NCBI GenBank assembly: GCA_964473455.1 | Contig: CAYYQX010000005.1 | Location: 1-37,278, forward strand | Direction: 5' to 3' | DNA: 37,278 nt | Origin: JALELF01 sp964473455 | GTDB taxonomy: Bacteria; Bacillota_I; Bacilli_A; RF39; UBA660 | Part shown: piece by piece, positions 8,513-16,542 of the stretch | How positions within the stretch are numbered: the stretch's first letter is position 1 | Layout of the letters: every line of letters starts with the position of its first letter | Program-made: the position numbers and the translations under genes | The notes under the pieces: generated by a model | Database searches by the model: none | What the model was told of the DNA's origin: nothing | The model's input: the letters and a program-made list of their open reading frames with translations, nothing else

Positions 8513-8518
8513 TATAAT
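8510..8518 (+). promoter_or_regulatory. Extended -10 promoter of dnaD, overlapping the ATPase stop
   Basis: TGATATAAT at 8510-8518. Its TGA is also the stop codon of the ATPase. It is followed by an AGGAGG site and the dnaD ATG at 8537. Confidence 0.5.
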
Positions 8519-8536
8519 AAAAAAAGGAGGTTTCTT

Positions 8537-9172
8537 ATGTTAGAAAAAGTAATGGAAGTAATAAAAGATTCGGCTGTAGTTATTCCATCAATACTATTAA
8601 AAAACTACATTAAGTTAGGTCTAGCAGACAGAGAACTTATTATTTTAATATATTTGATAAATGTAAAAGACACTTCATATAATCCAAACAAGATGAGTGA
8701 AGAATTGGGTATTAAAGTAAAAGACATTTTAGGCACCATTAGTAGATTACAAGAAAAAGCCTTTTTAGAAATAGTTGTTACAAAAGGGCCAAAAATGGCA
8801 GAACACATCAACTTAGACAATTTATATAAAAAAATTGGATTTTTAATTGTTAAAAAGGATGATAAACCAAGTGACCTTTATAGTACTTTTGAAGAGGAAT
8901 TTGGCAGAACTTTATCGCCAATAGAATATGAAATAATATCTAACTTTGAAAAAGATTACAGTACGGAATTAATTCTTTTAGCTCTAAAAGAAGCTATATT
9001 TAACAATGTTAATAGTTTAAGGTATGTTGACAGGATTCTAGAAAACTGGAAGAAAAAAAATATTAAAACTAGTTTAGATGTTGAAAAAGAAAGACTAAAA
9101 TTTAAAGGTAAACAAGAAGAAGTAAAAGAACTTTTTGACTATGATTGGATCAATGAAGAAAAAGATAATTGA
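8537..9172 (+). CDS. dnaD: DnaD-like primosome/replication initiation protein
   Basis: A 211-residue protein with the two-part DnaD layout. An N-terminal winged-helix region (about 15-95, with LADRELIILIYLINV and NKMSEELGI) is followed by a C-terminal DnaD domain (about 115-180, with LSPIEYEIISNF and the characteristic YVDRILENWKKK). In Firmicutes DnaD acts with DnaB and DnaI to load the replicative helicase at origins and restart sites. The immediate downstream gene is nth, the same order as in Bacillus and relatives, which supports the assignment. A strong AGGAGG site precedes the ATG at 8537. Its last 20 bases overlap nth, so the two are probably co-translated. Confidence 0.88.
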   Translation: MLEKVMEVIKDSAVVIPSILLKNYIKLGLADRELIILIYLINVKDTSYNPNKMSEELGIKVKDILGTISRLQEKAFLEIVVTKGPKMAEHINLDNLYKKIGFLIVKKDDKPSDLYSTFEEEFGRTLSPIEYEIISNFEKDYSTELILLALKEAIFNNVNSLRYVDRILENWKKKNIKTSLDVEKERLKFKGKQEEVKELFDYDWINEEKDN

Positions 9173-9761
9173 TTATTTGAATGTTTTAATTCCAAATCCT
9201 ATTTGTGAATTAAATTATACCAAGGATTATGAATTGTTGCTTGCAGTTATGATGAGTAGTCAAACAACAGATAAACGAGTAAATGAAGTAACTAGTCTTT
9301 TATTTAAAAAATATAACACTTTAGAACTACTTTCTAAAGCTAACTTTAAAGATGTAGAAGATATTATCAAACCTATTGGAACGTACCACAAAAAAGCTTT
9401 AAATATAATTTCAATTAGTAATAAGTTATTAGAGTCAGGTCATGTGCCAAATGATAGAGAGTTCTTAGAAAGTTTAAGTGGAGTAGGTAGAAAAACTACT
9501 AATGTTGTTTTAAGTATTTTATATAAAGAAAATGTTATTGCGGTTGACACACACGTTAAAAGAGTGGCTAATAGACTTGGTTTATCTAATTCTAATAATG
9601 TTTTACAAATTGAAAAAGATTTAACAAAGTATTTTAAAAAAGACTTAAGTAGAATCCATCACCAATTGATTTTATTTGGCAGGTACTACTGTAAGGCTAA
9701 AAAACCTTTGTGTGAATCTTGTAAATTAAAAGATATATGTAAGTATAAAATAAAAATTTAA
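9153..9761 (+). CDS. nth: Endonuclease III (DNA glycosylase/AP lyase)
   Basis: A 202-residue base-excision repair enzyme that removes oxidised pyrimidines and cuts at the abasic site. The helix-hairpin-helix has LSGVGRKTTNVV with the catalytic lysine, followed by the catalytic aspartate in AVDTHVKRV. The C-terminal [4Fe-4S] cluster motif C-x6-C-x2-C-x5-C is complete (CKAKKPLC, then CKLKDIC). Length is standard. An upstream TTG at 9135 is possible, but the ATG at 9153 has GGAT upstream and aligns with the usual Nth N-terminus, so I chose it. It overlaps dnaD by 20 bases. Confidence 0.94.
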   Translation: MKKKIIDYLNVLIPNPICELNYTKDYELLLAVMMSSQTTDKRVNEVTSLLFKKYNTLELLSKANFKDVEDIIKPIGTYHKKALNIISISNKLLESGHVPNDREFLESLSGVGRKTTNVVLSILYKENVIAVDTHVKRVANRLGLSNSNNVLQIEKDLTKYFKKDLSRIHHQLILFGRYYCKAKKPLCESCKLKDICKYKIKI

Positions 9762-9790
9762 TTGCGCCAACAAAAAAACTATAGTATAAT
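9762..9790 (+). promoter_or_regulatory. Promoter of the EIIB-like gene
   Basis: TTGCGC (9762-9767), 17-base spacer, TATAAT (9785-9790). It starts immediately after the nth stop. GGTGA at 9797-9801 is five bases from the ATG at 9807. Confidence 0.55.
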
Positions 9791-9806
9791 AACCTTGGTG
9801 AATGAT

Positions 9807-10121
9807 ATGAATTATATTCAATATATAATAATAACGGTTATATTACTAATAATTGCAATAGCGGTTGTAAAATCAAACAAAAAAGGCTACAAACTAGATG
9901 TTAATAAACTAGTTAAGAACCTTGGTGGTAAAGAAAACATCATCAATTATGAAGTAAACAAATCAAGATTTATTGTAACTTTAAAAGATGTTGATTTAGT
10001 CAACAAAGAAGCTATCCAAAAAATGGGCGCCCAAGGAATAGTTGAAATAGAAAATCAATTAAAAATTATTTTAGGCGACAATGCTGATGCTTTAAAAAAA
10101 TATATCGATGATTTAAACTAA
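9807..10121 (+). CDS. Membrane-anchored PTS EIIB-like domain lacking the phosphocysteine
   Basis: A 104-residue protein with one N-terminal membrane helix (about 5-24, very rich in Ile) and a C-terminal domain resembling the glucose-family PTS EIIB fold. Matching features are LVKNLGGKENIINYEV, RFIVTLKDVDLVNK, the MGAQGIVEIENQLKIILG stretch, and a terminal helix. In active EIIB domains a phosphorylated Cys follows the first strand (typically DACxTRLR). Here the equivalent segment is EVNKSRFIV with no Cys anywhere in the protein. It therefore cannot pass phosphate by the usual chemistry and is more likely structural or regulatory (inference). No EIIC or EIIA gene is nearby. The start at 9807 is set by GGTGA; the longer frame from 9762 runs through the promoter. 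Confidence 0.75.
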   Translation: MNYIQYIIITVILLIIAIAVVKSNKKGYKLDVNKLVKNLGGKENIINYEVNKSRFIVTLKDVDLVNKEAIQKMGAQGIVEIENQLKIILGDNADALKKYIDDLN

Positions 10122-10163
10122 AGTATACTAGTTATGCTTTATTTTAAAATGAAAGGAAGTTTT

Positions 10164-11204
10164 ATGACAATTTTAACTGGAGAAAGACCAACAGGTAATC
10201 TACACTTAGGACACTATGTTGGCTCACTAAAAGAAAGAATAAGAATTCAAAACGAAGAAAAGTATGATGATATTTTTATCATGATTGCTGATATGCAAGC
10301 TTTAACTGATAATTCAGGCAATCCTATGAAAGTAAGAAATAACGTTATGGAAGTAATGTTGGATTATTTGTCAGTGGGCTTAGACCCTAAAAAAATTACT
10401 TTCTTAATTCAATCAACCATTACTGCTCTTCCAGAACTTACCATGTATTATATGAATTTAGTAACTATGGCAAGACTTCTTAGAAACCCAACAGTAAAGG
10501 ATGAAATAAAAGAAAGAGGTATGGAAAACAGTTTACCAGTAGGCTTTGCTAATTATCCAATTAGTCAAGCAGCTGACATTACAGCTTTTAAAGCAACTAC
10601 TGTTCCTGTTGGAATTGACCAAATGCCTGTTATTGAACAAACAAGAGAGATAGTTAAAACTTTTAATGCAACATACAAAGAAGTTTTAGTAATGCCAAGT
10701 GGTGTTGTTCCAAAAAGTGAAAAAGAAGCTAGACTGCCTGGGATAGACGGCGCTAGTAAGATGAGTAAGTCATCAGGAAACTGTATATACTTAAAGGATG
10801 ACTCAACAACTGTTAAAGAAAAGGTTTTTAAAATGTATACCGATCCAAACCATATTAAAGTAGAAGACCCTGGTAAAATAGAAGGAAACATGGTATTTAC
10901 ATACTTAGATGTTTTTTCTAATCCAACTCATTTTGAAAAATATTTAAAGGAATATAAAGATTTAAATGAGTTAAAAGAAGCTTACAAAAAAGGTGGCGTA
11001 GGGGATATAAAAATAAAAACATTTTTGTATAACATATTAGAAGAACTACTAACCCCTTTTAGAACAAGAAGAAAATATTATGAGGAAAGGTTACCTGAAG
11101 TAGTTGAAATACTAAAACAAGGTAATGAAAAAGCTAACAAAGTAGCTAATAATACTTTAAAAGAAGTAAAACAAGCTATTGGCTTAAATTACTTTGATGT
11201 GTAA
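10164..11204 (+). CDS. trpS: Tryptophanyl-tRNA synthetase
   Basis: A 346-residue class Ic aminoacyl-tRNA synthetase that charges tRNA-Trp. The HIGH-type signature appears as GNLHLGHY near residues 13-20, after TGERPT. The KMSKS loop appears as SKMSKSSGN at about residues 198-206. Conserved PVGIDQMPVIEQTREI (dimer/tryptophan pocket region) is present. Length fits bacterial TrpRS. The ATG at 10164 has AAAGGAAG seven bases upstream. The longer frame from 10134 begins with unrelated residues and has no ribosome site. The gap to the preceding gene is only 42 bases, too short for a T-box leader, so T-box control is not seen. Confidence 0.95.
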   Translation: MTILTGERPTGNLHLGHYVGSLKERIRIQNEEKYDDIFIMIADMQALTDNSGNPMKVRNNVMEVMLDYLSVGLDPKKITFLIQSTITALPELTMYYMNLVTMARLLRNPTVKDEIKERGMENSLPVGFANYPISQAADITAFKATTVPVGIDQMPVIEQTREIVKTFNATYKEVLVMPSGVVPKSEKEARLPGIDGASKMSKSSGNCIYLKDDSTTVKEKVFKMYTDPNHIKVEDPGKIEGNMVFTYLDVFSNPTHFEKYLKEYKDLNELKEAYKKGGVGDIKIKTFLYNILEELLTPFRTRRKYYEERLPEVVEILKQGNEKANKVANNTLKEVKQAIGLNYFDV

Positions 11205-11227
11205 AGTGGTGTAAAAACCATTTTTTT
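11203..11227 (+). terminator. Intrinsic terminator of trpS
   Basis: AAAGTGGT (11203-11210) pairs with ACCATTTT (11217-11224), including one G-T pair, around a six-base loop, with seven T ending at 11227. The stem begins in the trpS stop codon. It is weaker than others in the window. Confidence 0.55.
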
Positions 11228-11240
11228 AGTTGATTTAAAA

Positions 11241-11249
11241 TGTTATAAT
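11241..11249 (+). promoter_or_regulatory. Extended -10 promoter of the Abi_2 gene and gpmI operon
   Basis: TGTTATAAT, with TATAAT at 11244-11249; GGTGA at 11256-11260 and ATG at 11267 follow. Confidence 0.55.
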
Positions 11250-11266
11250 TACTGTGGTGAAGTAAA

Positions 11267-12199
11267 ATGGGAGAAAAAGTATTTAAAAACTTAGAAGAAC
11301 AAATTGAGATATTAAAAGCAAAAGGTCTTATCATAACTGATGAAGAAGACGCTAAAAAAGTACTGTACCGCGAAAATTATTTTTTTATAAGTGGTTATAG
11401 ACATCTTTTAATGGCCAAATATAAAGATAAAAATTTTATTGAAGGAACTACTTTTGAAGAATTGTATAGTATTTTTTTGTTTGATCGAGAACTTAGAAAC
11501 TTAATGTTTAAAAATATTTTGATTATTGAAAATAATATTAAGTCAATGATGAGTTATCAGCTATCTAAAAAATACGGTTATAAAGAAAAGGATTATTTAG
11601 ATCCTAATAATTTTACACAAGATGCTTTACAACAAGGCCAAGTAAGTGATGTTTTAAGTAAAATGAGAAGGCAAATAAAAGTAAATGGTAGAAAACACAC
11701 TGCCACATTCCACTATATTAACAATTATGGTTATATTCCAATGTGGATTCTAGTAAAGGTTTTATCTCTTGGAATTGTTGGAGAGTTTTTTAACATATTA
11801 AAAACTGAAGATAAGATGGCTATTGCGAAAAGCTACAATGTTAGTCATGAAGAATTATCAATTTATTTATCTCTTCTAGCTAACTTTCGTAATCTTTGTG
11901 CACATGAAGACATTTTATATGAACATAAAGCAGGACGTAAAATACCTGACACAACTTATCACACTAAGTTAGACATTATGCAAGATGAAGAAGGCTATAT
12001 CTATGGTAAGAATGACTTATTCGCACTAATTATTATCATGAAACAATTACTTGTTCCTGAAGGATTTACAGATTTATTAAATGAAATTGAGTATATTATT
12101 GCTGGATTAAACAGTAGAGTAAAAGTTGTTCCACTAAACAGAATATTAAACAATATTGGTTTTCCAGACAACTGGTTAGAAATAAAGGAACTTGATTAG
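11267..12199 (+). CDS. Abi_2 (AbiD/AbiF-like) protein with HEPN-type motif
   Basis: A 310-residue protein of the Abi_2 family, known from lactococcal abortive-infection systems and widespread in low-GC Firmicutes. Family hallmarks are KVLYRENYFFISGYRHLL near residue 29, an FEELYSIFLFDRELRNLM segment, and near residue 209 FRNLCAHED. The last contains R-x4-H, the HEPN RNase signature. By family knowledge it may be an RNA-targeting toxin, but the actual role here is unproven. It sits between trpS and gpmI and appears to be the first gene of an operon with gpmI (11-base gap) and an alpha/beta hydrolase. It is outside the mobile island, so it may be a long-term resident rather than recent cargo. 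Confidence 0.85.
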   Translation: MGEKVFKNLEEQIEILKAKGLIITDEEDAKKVLYRENYFFISGYRHLLMAKYKDKNFIEGTTFEELYSIFLFDRELRNLMFKNILIIENNIKSMMSYQLSKKYGYKEKDYLDPNNFTQDALQQGQVSDVLSKMRRQIKVNGRKHTATFHYINNYGYIPMWILVKVLSLGIVGEFFNILKTEDKMAIAKSYNVSHEELSIYLSLLANFRNLCAHEDILYEHKAGRKIPDTTYHTKLDIMQDEEGYIYGKNDLFALIIIMKQLLVPEGFTDLLNEIEYIIAGLNSRVKVVPLNRILNNIGFPDNWLEIKELD

Positions 12200-12210
12200 A
12201 AAGGTTAAAA

Positions 12211-13719
12211 ATGAAAAAAGTTTTAACAATTATTTTAGATGGGTATGGAATAAGAGAAGAAGTTCATGGGAACGCTATTAAGATGGCTAAAACGCCTAAT
12301 TTTAATATGCTTTGGGAAACTTTTCCTCATTCTCTTTTAGAAGCTTCTGGTACGTCTGTTGGTTTAATGGACGGACAATTTGGAAATAGTGAGATAGGGC
12401 ACCAAACAATCGGTGGCGGATTAATTACTAAGTCTAAAGAAGTTATTATAAATGAGATGATTGAAAATAACGAAATAGAAAATAATTCTGAATTTTTATC
12501 TTTAATAAATCATGTTAAAACTAACAATTCTTCTTTACACCTAATAGGTTTATTATCTGATGGCGGAGTTCATTCCAACATTAGTTATATTAAAAAGTTA
12601 ATTCAATTAATTAAAAAACAAAATATAAATAAATTATATTTTCACGTTATAACAGACGGAAGAGATACCAAAATAAATGTCTCTTTAAATTATATTAATG
12701 AAATAAAAAAATTGTTTAAAGAATTAAATTTTGGAGAAATAGCTAGCGTTTGTGGCAGATACTATGCGATGGATCGAGATAAAAAGTATGATCGAACTAA
12801 AGCTTATTATGATTTAATTACAAAAGGGGTAGGTTTAAATAGTGAAAGTATCGAGGTTACTATTAATAAACTTTACAGTGAGGGAATATTTGATGAGTTT
12901 TTGCCTCCGATAAACTTAACAAATCAAGTTATTAGTGAGAACGATGGAGTATTTTGGATTAATTTTAGACAAGATAGGGCAATTCAAATACTTAGAGCTT
13001 TAACTTACCCTAACTTTGATGGATTTACAAGAATAGATTTTAAAAATGTTAAGTTAACGACTATCTTTCCAGTTGCCGATAATATAGTTTATAACTATTT
13101 ATTTGACAATATGGAGGCAAATAAAAATCCTCTTGGTGTTTACTTGTCAACTTTAGGATTAAGACAAGCGAGAATTGCTGAAACAGAAAAAAGAGTCCAC
13201 GTTACTTACTTTTTTGATGGAGGAAGAGAAGAACCAGTTTTGAACGCTGATTATTTTATTTTTGAATCTCCTAAAGTAAGTGATTACGCTACAACGCCAG
13301 ATATGAGAGCTATTGACATTAAAAATCAAACAATTAATTGTATGAAAAACAATTATGATTTTATTTTAGTTAATTTTTGTAATTCAGATATGTTAGGTCA
13401 TACAGGAAATATGGAAGCAGCTATAAAAGCTGTTGAAACAGTAGATAAATGCTTAGGTGAAATATATGAAGCTAAAGAAGATTATACAATTATTATCTTA
13501 GCTGATCACGGTAATTCTGATGAGATGTTAGATGAAAATGACAATATAATAACAACTCATTCAATGTCTAAAGTGCCATTTATTATTACCGATAAAGGTG
13601 TTAGAGTAAAGACTGGTGGTTTATCTAATGTAGCTCCAACAATACTAGAATATATGAATATAGAAATACCTAAAGAAATGAAAGAAACAACTAGTTTGTT
13701 TGAACAAGGTGAAAAATGA
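12211..13719 (+). CDS. gpmI: 2,3-bisphosphoglycerate-independent phosphoglycerate mutase
   Basis: A 502-residue glycolytic enzyme that interconverts 3- and 2-phosphoglycerate using two metal ions and a phosphoserine. The N-terminal metal-binding LDGYGIRE and the catalytic serine S60 in GNSEIGH are present. So are HVITDGRDT, CGRYYAMDRDKKYDR, NCDMLGHTG-like NSDMLGHTG, and ADHGNSDEM, which supplies metal ligands. Length and motif order match bacterial iPGM. An AAAGG site precedes the ATG. The last four bases overlap the next start (ATGA), so the two genes are translationally coupled. Confidence 0.96.
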   Translation: MKKVLTIILDGYGIREEVHGNAIKMAKTPNFNMLWETFPHSLLEASGTSVGLMDGQFGNSEIGHQTIGGGLITKSKEVIINEMIENNEIENNSEFLSLINHVKTNNSSLHLIGLLSDGGVHSNISYIKKLIQLIKKQNINKLYFHVITDGRDTKINVSLNYINEIKKLFKELNFGEIASVCGRYYAMDRDKKYDRTKAYYDLITKGVGLNSESIEVTINKLYSEGIFDEFLPPINLTNQVISENDGVFWINFRQDRAIQILRALTYPNFDGFTRIDFKNVKLTTIFPVADNIVYNYLFDNMEANKNPLGVYLSTLGLRQARIAETEKRVHVTYFFDGGREEPVLNADYFIFESPKVSDYATTPDMRAIDIKNQTINCMKNNYDFILVNFCNSDMLGHTGNMEAAIKAVETVDKCLGEIYEAKEDYTIIILADHGNSDEMLDENDNIITTHSMSKVPFIITDKGVRVKTGGLSNVAPTILEYMNIEIPKEMKETTSLFEQGEK

Positions 13720-14444
13720 ATATTGAAGATGTTTTTATAAATTATATAGATTTAAATGAGAAGAAAAATAATCCTTTAGTTTTATTACACGGTTGGGGTC
13801 AAAATATTGAAATGATGATGCCTATTGCTAGAAACTTTAACGATAATAGGATTGTTTTAATAGACTTGCCTGGTTTTGGAAAAAGTAATGAACCAACATA
13901 TGATTTTAAACTAGAAGATTATACTAGAATAATAAAAAAATTATTAGATGAATTAAACATAAGCAATCCAATATTGATAGGGCACTCTTTTGGTGGGAAG
14001 ATTAGTTTATTGTATGCTAGTACATATGATGTTAAAAAGCTAGTATTACTTGGAAGTCCATATAAAAAAGAAATTAAGGAATTATCTTTACAGACTAAGA
14101 TTTTAAAGTTTTTAACAAAAGTTCCTGTTGTAAATAAATTGGAAGAATTTGGTAAAAAACACATTGGTTCAAGAGATTATAAAAGCGCATCTAATACAAT
14201 GCGTAAAGTACTGGTAAATCATATTAATGAAGATTTGACAGACAAGTTAAATGAAATAAAATGTCCAACCCTTTTAATTTGGGGTAGTAAGGATAAGGAA
14301 GTACCTTTAAGTAACGCTTATGAAATGGAAAAGTTGATTAAGGATTCAGCGGTCATTGTTTATGAAAATGGTACTCATTATGCCTATTTAGAGAATTTAG
14401 ACCAAACAATAAATATTATAAATAGTTTTATAGCAGAAAAATAA
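13716..14444 (+). CDS. Alpha/beta-hydrolase
   Basis: A 242-residue single-domain hydrolase. The oxyanion region is LLHGWGQ. The nucleophile is S91 in GHSFGGK, the acid is D193 in WGSKDKEVP, and the base is H221 in NGTHYAYLEN, so the Ser-Asp-His triad is complete. The substrate cannot be read; relatives include esterases and carbon-carbon bond hydrolases. There is no signal peptide, so it acts in the cytoplasm. It overlaps gpmI by four bases and ends at a strong terminator. Confidence 0.88.
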   Translation: MNIEDVFINYIDLNEKKNNPLVLLHGWGQNIEMMMPIARNFNDNRIVLIDLPGFGKSNEPTYDFKLEDYTRIIKKLLDELNISNPILIGHSFGGKISLLYASTYDVKKLVLLGSPYKKEIKELSLQTKILKFLTKVPVVNKLEEFGKKHIGSRDYKSASNTMRKVLVNHINEDLTDKLNEIKCPTLLIWGSKDKEVPLSNAYEMEKLIKDSAVIVYENGTHYAYLENLDQTINIINSFIAEK

Positions 14445-14470
14445 AGAGATATTAATTTATCTCTTTATTT
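14440..14470. terminator. Bidirectional intrinsic terminator
   Basis: A 12-bp stem joins 14440-14451 and 14458-14469 around a six-base loop, AT-rich at its base, lying between convergent genes ending at 14444 (+) and 14476 (-). It can serve both. Confidence 0.75.
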
Positions 14471-14475
14471 AATAT

Positions 14476-14772
14476 TTACTTACTAATTGTTTTAACCTTT
14501 TCTTTTACTATATGATTCATATCTATTTCTTGATGGTTGGCTCTATATTCTCCTAATTGAAATTCCAAGTCCATGCCATAGTTATAAATCTCTGTGACTG
14601 AATACAAATTTCCCCAAGATAATTTTTCTTGAATTACTTCTTCAACATCTTCCTCTTCGCTTACATATGCAGTTGTGTATGTATAATCCCATCTGTCACA
14701 TATAATAATCATATGCGTATAACCCTTATCTCTACCATAATAAAGTAACTCTCTTATTTCTTCTTTATTCAT
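14476..14772 (-). CDS. Small conserved-looking protein of unknown function
   Basis: A 98-residue acidic soluble protein. The N-terminal half has GYTHMIIICDRWDYTYT, followed by AYVSEEEDVEEVIQEKL. This resembles a widespread family of small Clostridia/Bacilli and phage proteins with a THMIIVCD-type strand and a VYV-acidic segment; no function is known to me. A good AGGAGGT site precedes the ATG at 14772. It is alone on the minus strand between two plus-strand operons. Confidence 0.75.
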   Translation of the reverse strand: MNKEEIRELLYYGRDKGYTHMIIICDRWDYTYTTAYVSEEEDVEEVIQEKLSWGNLYSVTEIYNYGMDLEFQLGEYRANHQEIDMNHIVKEKVKTISK

Positions 14773-14909
14773 ATATACCTCCTAAATATAGTGTAGTTTA
14801 ACTTTTTTCATAAATAAAATACATGTTAATTATCTCTACAATAACTCAAAGTTATAGTTGTTAATATAGTGTCAAACTAGTTATAGTTATGTGAAAAAAA
14901 TAATAATTA

Positions 14910-14918
14910 TGTTATAAT
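14910..14918 (+). promoter_or_regulatory. Extended -10 promoter of the envelope operon
   Basis: TGTTATAAT, with TATAAT at 14913-14918. An AAGGAG ribosome site at 14938-14943 and ATG at 14950 follow. It drives the five-gene envelope operon to 22014. Confidence 0.6.
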
Positions 14919-14949
14919 ATTAAGAGAAATATTTTATAAGGAGTAAATA

Positions 14950-16536
14950 ATGCAGTATTTTATTTTGTCGCTTATATCGCTTTTAATATTTATAATTGTT
15001 AAGACAAAAAAAACATTCCATATGTTACAACAAAATTGGTATAACGATGGGAATAGATATCTTAAATGGGTATTTAAAAACAAGAAAAAAGTTTTTATAA
15101 ACTTTGATATGTTTTTTATAGTCTTCTTATTAGGTTTAGTAATAGACGTCTTATTTATTCAAGTATTGTTCTTTATTTTTTATGTAGGATGTATTTATTT
15201 ATATCGAAGAATGCATAAAAAAGAACAAGTAAAACTTCCTTTTAAGTTTACTAAAAGAGTAAGAAGGTTAACCTATACAACAAGTGTTATTTATTTGATT
15301 CCAATTGTACTGATGATATTGTATTATAATGAAAGCCATTTAGCTTATTATTACGTAATACTAGGAGCTTCAATATATATAAACTTCATGGTTGTAACTA
15401 TTGCCAACTTAATCAATAAACCATGGGAAAAGTTAGTATATAAGTATTACTATAACAAAGCTAAGAAAAAGTTGAAAAAAATAAACCCAATAGTTATTGG
15501 AATAACAGGGAGCTATGGTAAAACAAGCAGTAAGAATATCTTAAATGACATTTTAAATGTTAAATTTAATTCATTTATGTCACCAAAAAACTTTAATACT
15601 GATTATGGTCTAATGCTTAGTATTAACAACCATTTAGATAAATTTAATGAAATATTTGTTGCCGAAATGGGTGCGTTTAAAAAGGGAGAAATAAAAAAAC
15701 TTTGTAACTTTGTTAAACCAAAGTATGGCATTTTAACAAAAATAGGAACAGCCCACTTAGATAGCTTTGGTAGTCAAGAAAATATTCAACAAGGTAAATT
15801 TGAACTTATTGAATCTCTACCAAGTGATGGGGCAGCCATCCTTAATATGGATGATGAGTTACAAGTATCTTATCAATTAAAAAACAATGTTCAAGTACTT
15901 TGGATTGGTATAGATAACAAATCAGCTGATGTTTATGCGACTAATATTAAGTTATCTAATTTAGGAACTGAATTTGATGTCGTATTTAAAGAAGATCAAA
16001 ATAATTATCACTTTAAAACAAGGCTTCTTGGTAAAGCAAATATCTATAACATTCTAGCAGGAATTATGCTTGGTAAACACTTAGGAATGAAAATAGATGA
16101 ACTACAAAGAGGAGTGGTTTCTGTTAAAACAATCGAGCACCGTTTAGAACTTAAAAAATATTTAAACATTAATATTATAGATGATGCGTATAACTCTAAT
16201 CCAATAGGGTCTAAAATGGCTCTGGAAGTATTAGATTTAATGCCAGGTAAGAAAATAATTGTCACTCCTGGGATGATTGAATTAAAAGACAAGGAATATG
16301 AATTAAATTACAAATTTGGAGAATACATTAGTGAAGTAGCTGACGCTGTAATACTGATTGGTGAGAAACAAACTAAACCAATATATGATGGATTGTTAAA
16401 TAAAAATTATAATAAAAAAAATATTTATATCCTGGATGATGTTAAAAAGGCTTTTCCTTTAATGCAAGAATTAAGCGACAAGGAAACTTATGTTCTTTTA
16501 GAAAACGATTTACCAGATATATTTAATGAAGGGTAG
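14950..16536 (+). CDS. MurF-like Mur ligase with N-terminal membrane domain
   Basis: A 528-residue protein. Residues about 1-165 contain four or five hydrophobic helices (1-17, about 50-85, 100-120 and 130-155). The Mur ligase ATP-binding loop GITGSYGKTSSKN starts at about residue 184. It is followed by the central-domain AEMGAFKKGEIK and KIGTAHLDSFGS, and a C-terminal ligase domain with HRLELKK and DDAYNSNP. These are MurF-type features: addition of D-Ala-D-Ala to the UDP-MurNAc-tripeptide. The next gene, ddl, makes that dipeptide. Classical MurF has an N-terminal soluble UDP-substrate domain of roughly 100 residues; here that place is taken by membrane helices. Another Mur ligase-like reaction at the membrane cannot be excluded, so no symbol is given. 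Confidence 0.82.
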   Translation: MQYFILSLISLLIFIIVKTKKTFHMLQQNWYNDGNRYLKWVFKNKKKVFINFDMFFIVFLLGLVIDVLFIQVLFFIFYVGCIYLYRRMHKKEQVKLPFKFTKRVRRLTYTTSVIYLIPIVLMILYYNESHLAYYYVILGASIYINFMVVTIANLINKPWEKLVYKYYYNKAKKKLKKINPIVIGITGSYGKTSSKNILNDILNVKFNSFMSPKNFNTDYGLMLSINNHLDKFNEIFVAEMGAFKKGEIKKLCNFVKPKYGILTKIGTAHLDSFGSQENIQQGKFELIESLPSDGAAILNMDDELQVSYQLKNNVQVLWIGIDNKSADVYATNIKLSNLGTEFDVVFKEDQNNYHFKTRLLGKANIYNILAGIMLGKHLGMKIDELQRGVVSVKTIEHRLELKKYLNINIIDDAYNSNPIGSKMALEVLDLMPGKKIIVTPGMIELKDKEYELNYKFGEYISEVADAVILIGEKQTKPIYDGLLNKNYNKKNIYILDDVKKAFPLMQELSDKETYVLLENDLPDIFNEG

Positions 16537-16542
16537 GATAAA

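Noticed and set aside
10122..10163. T-box or other leader regulation of trpS
   Set aside because: The gap to the previous gene is only 42 bases and contains no T-box sequence.
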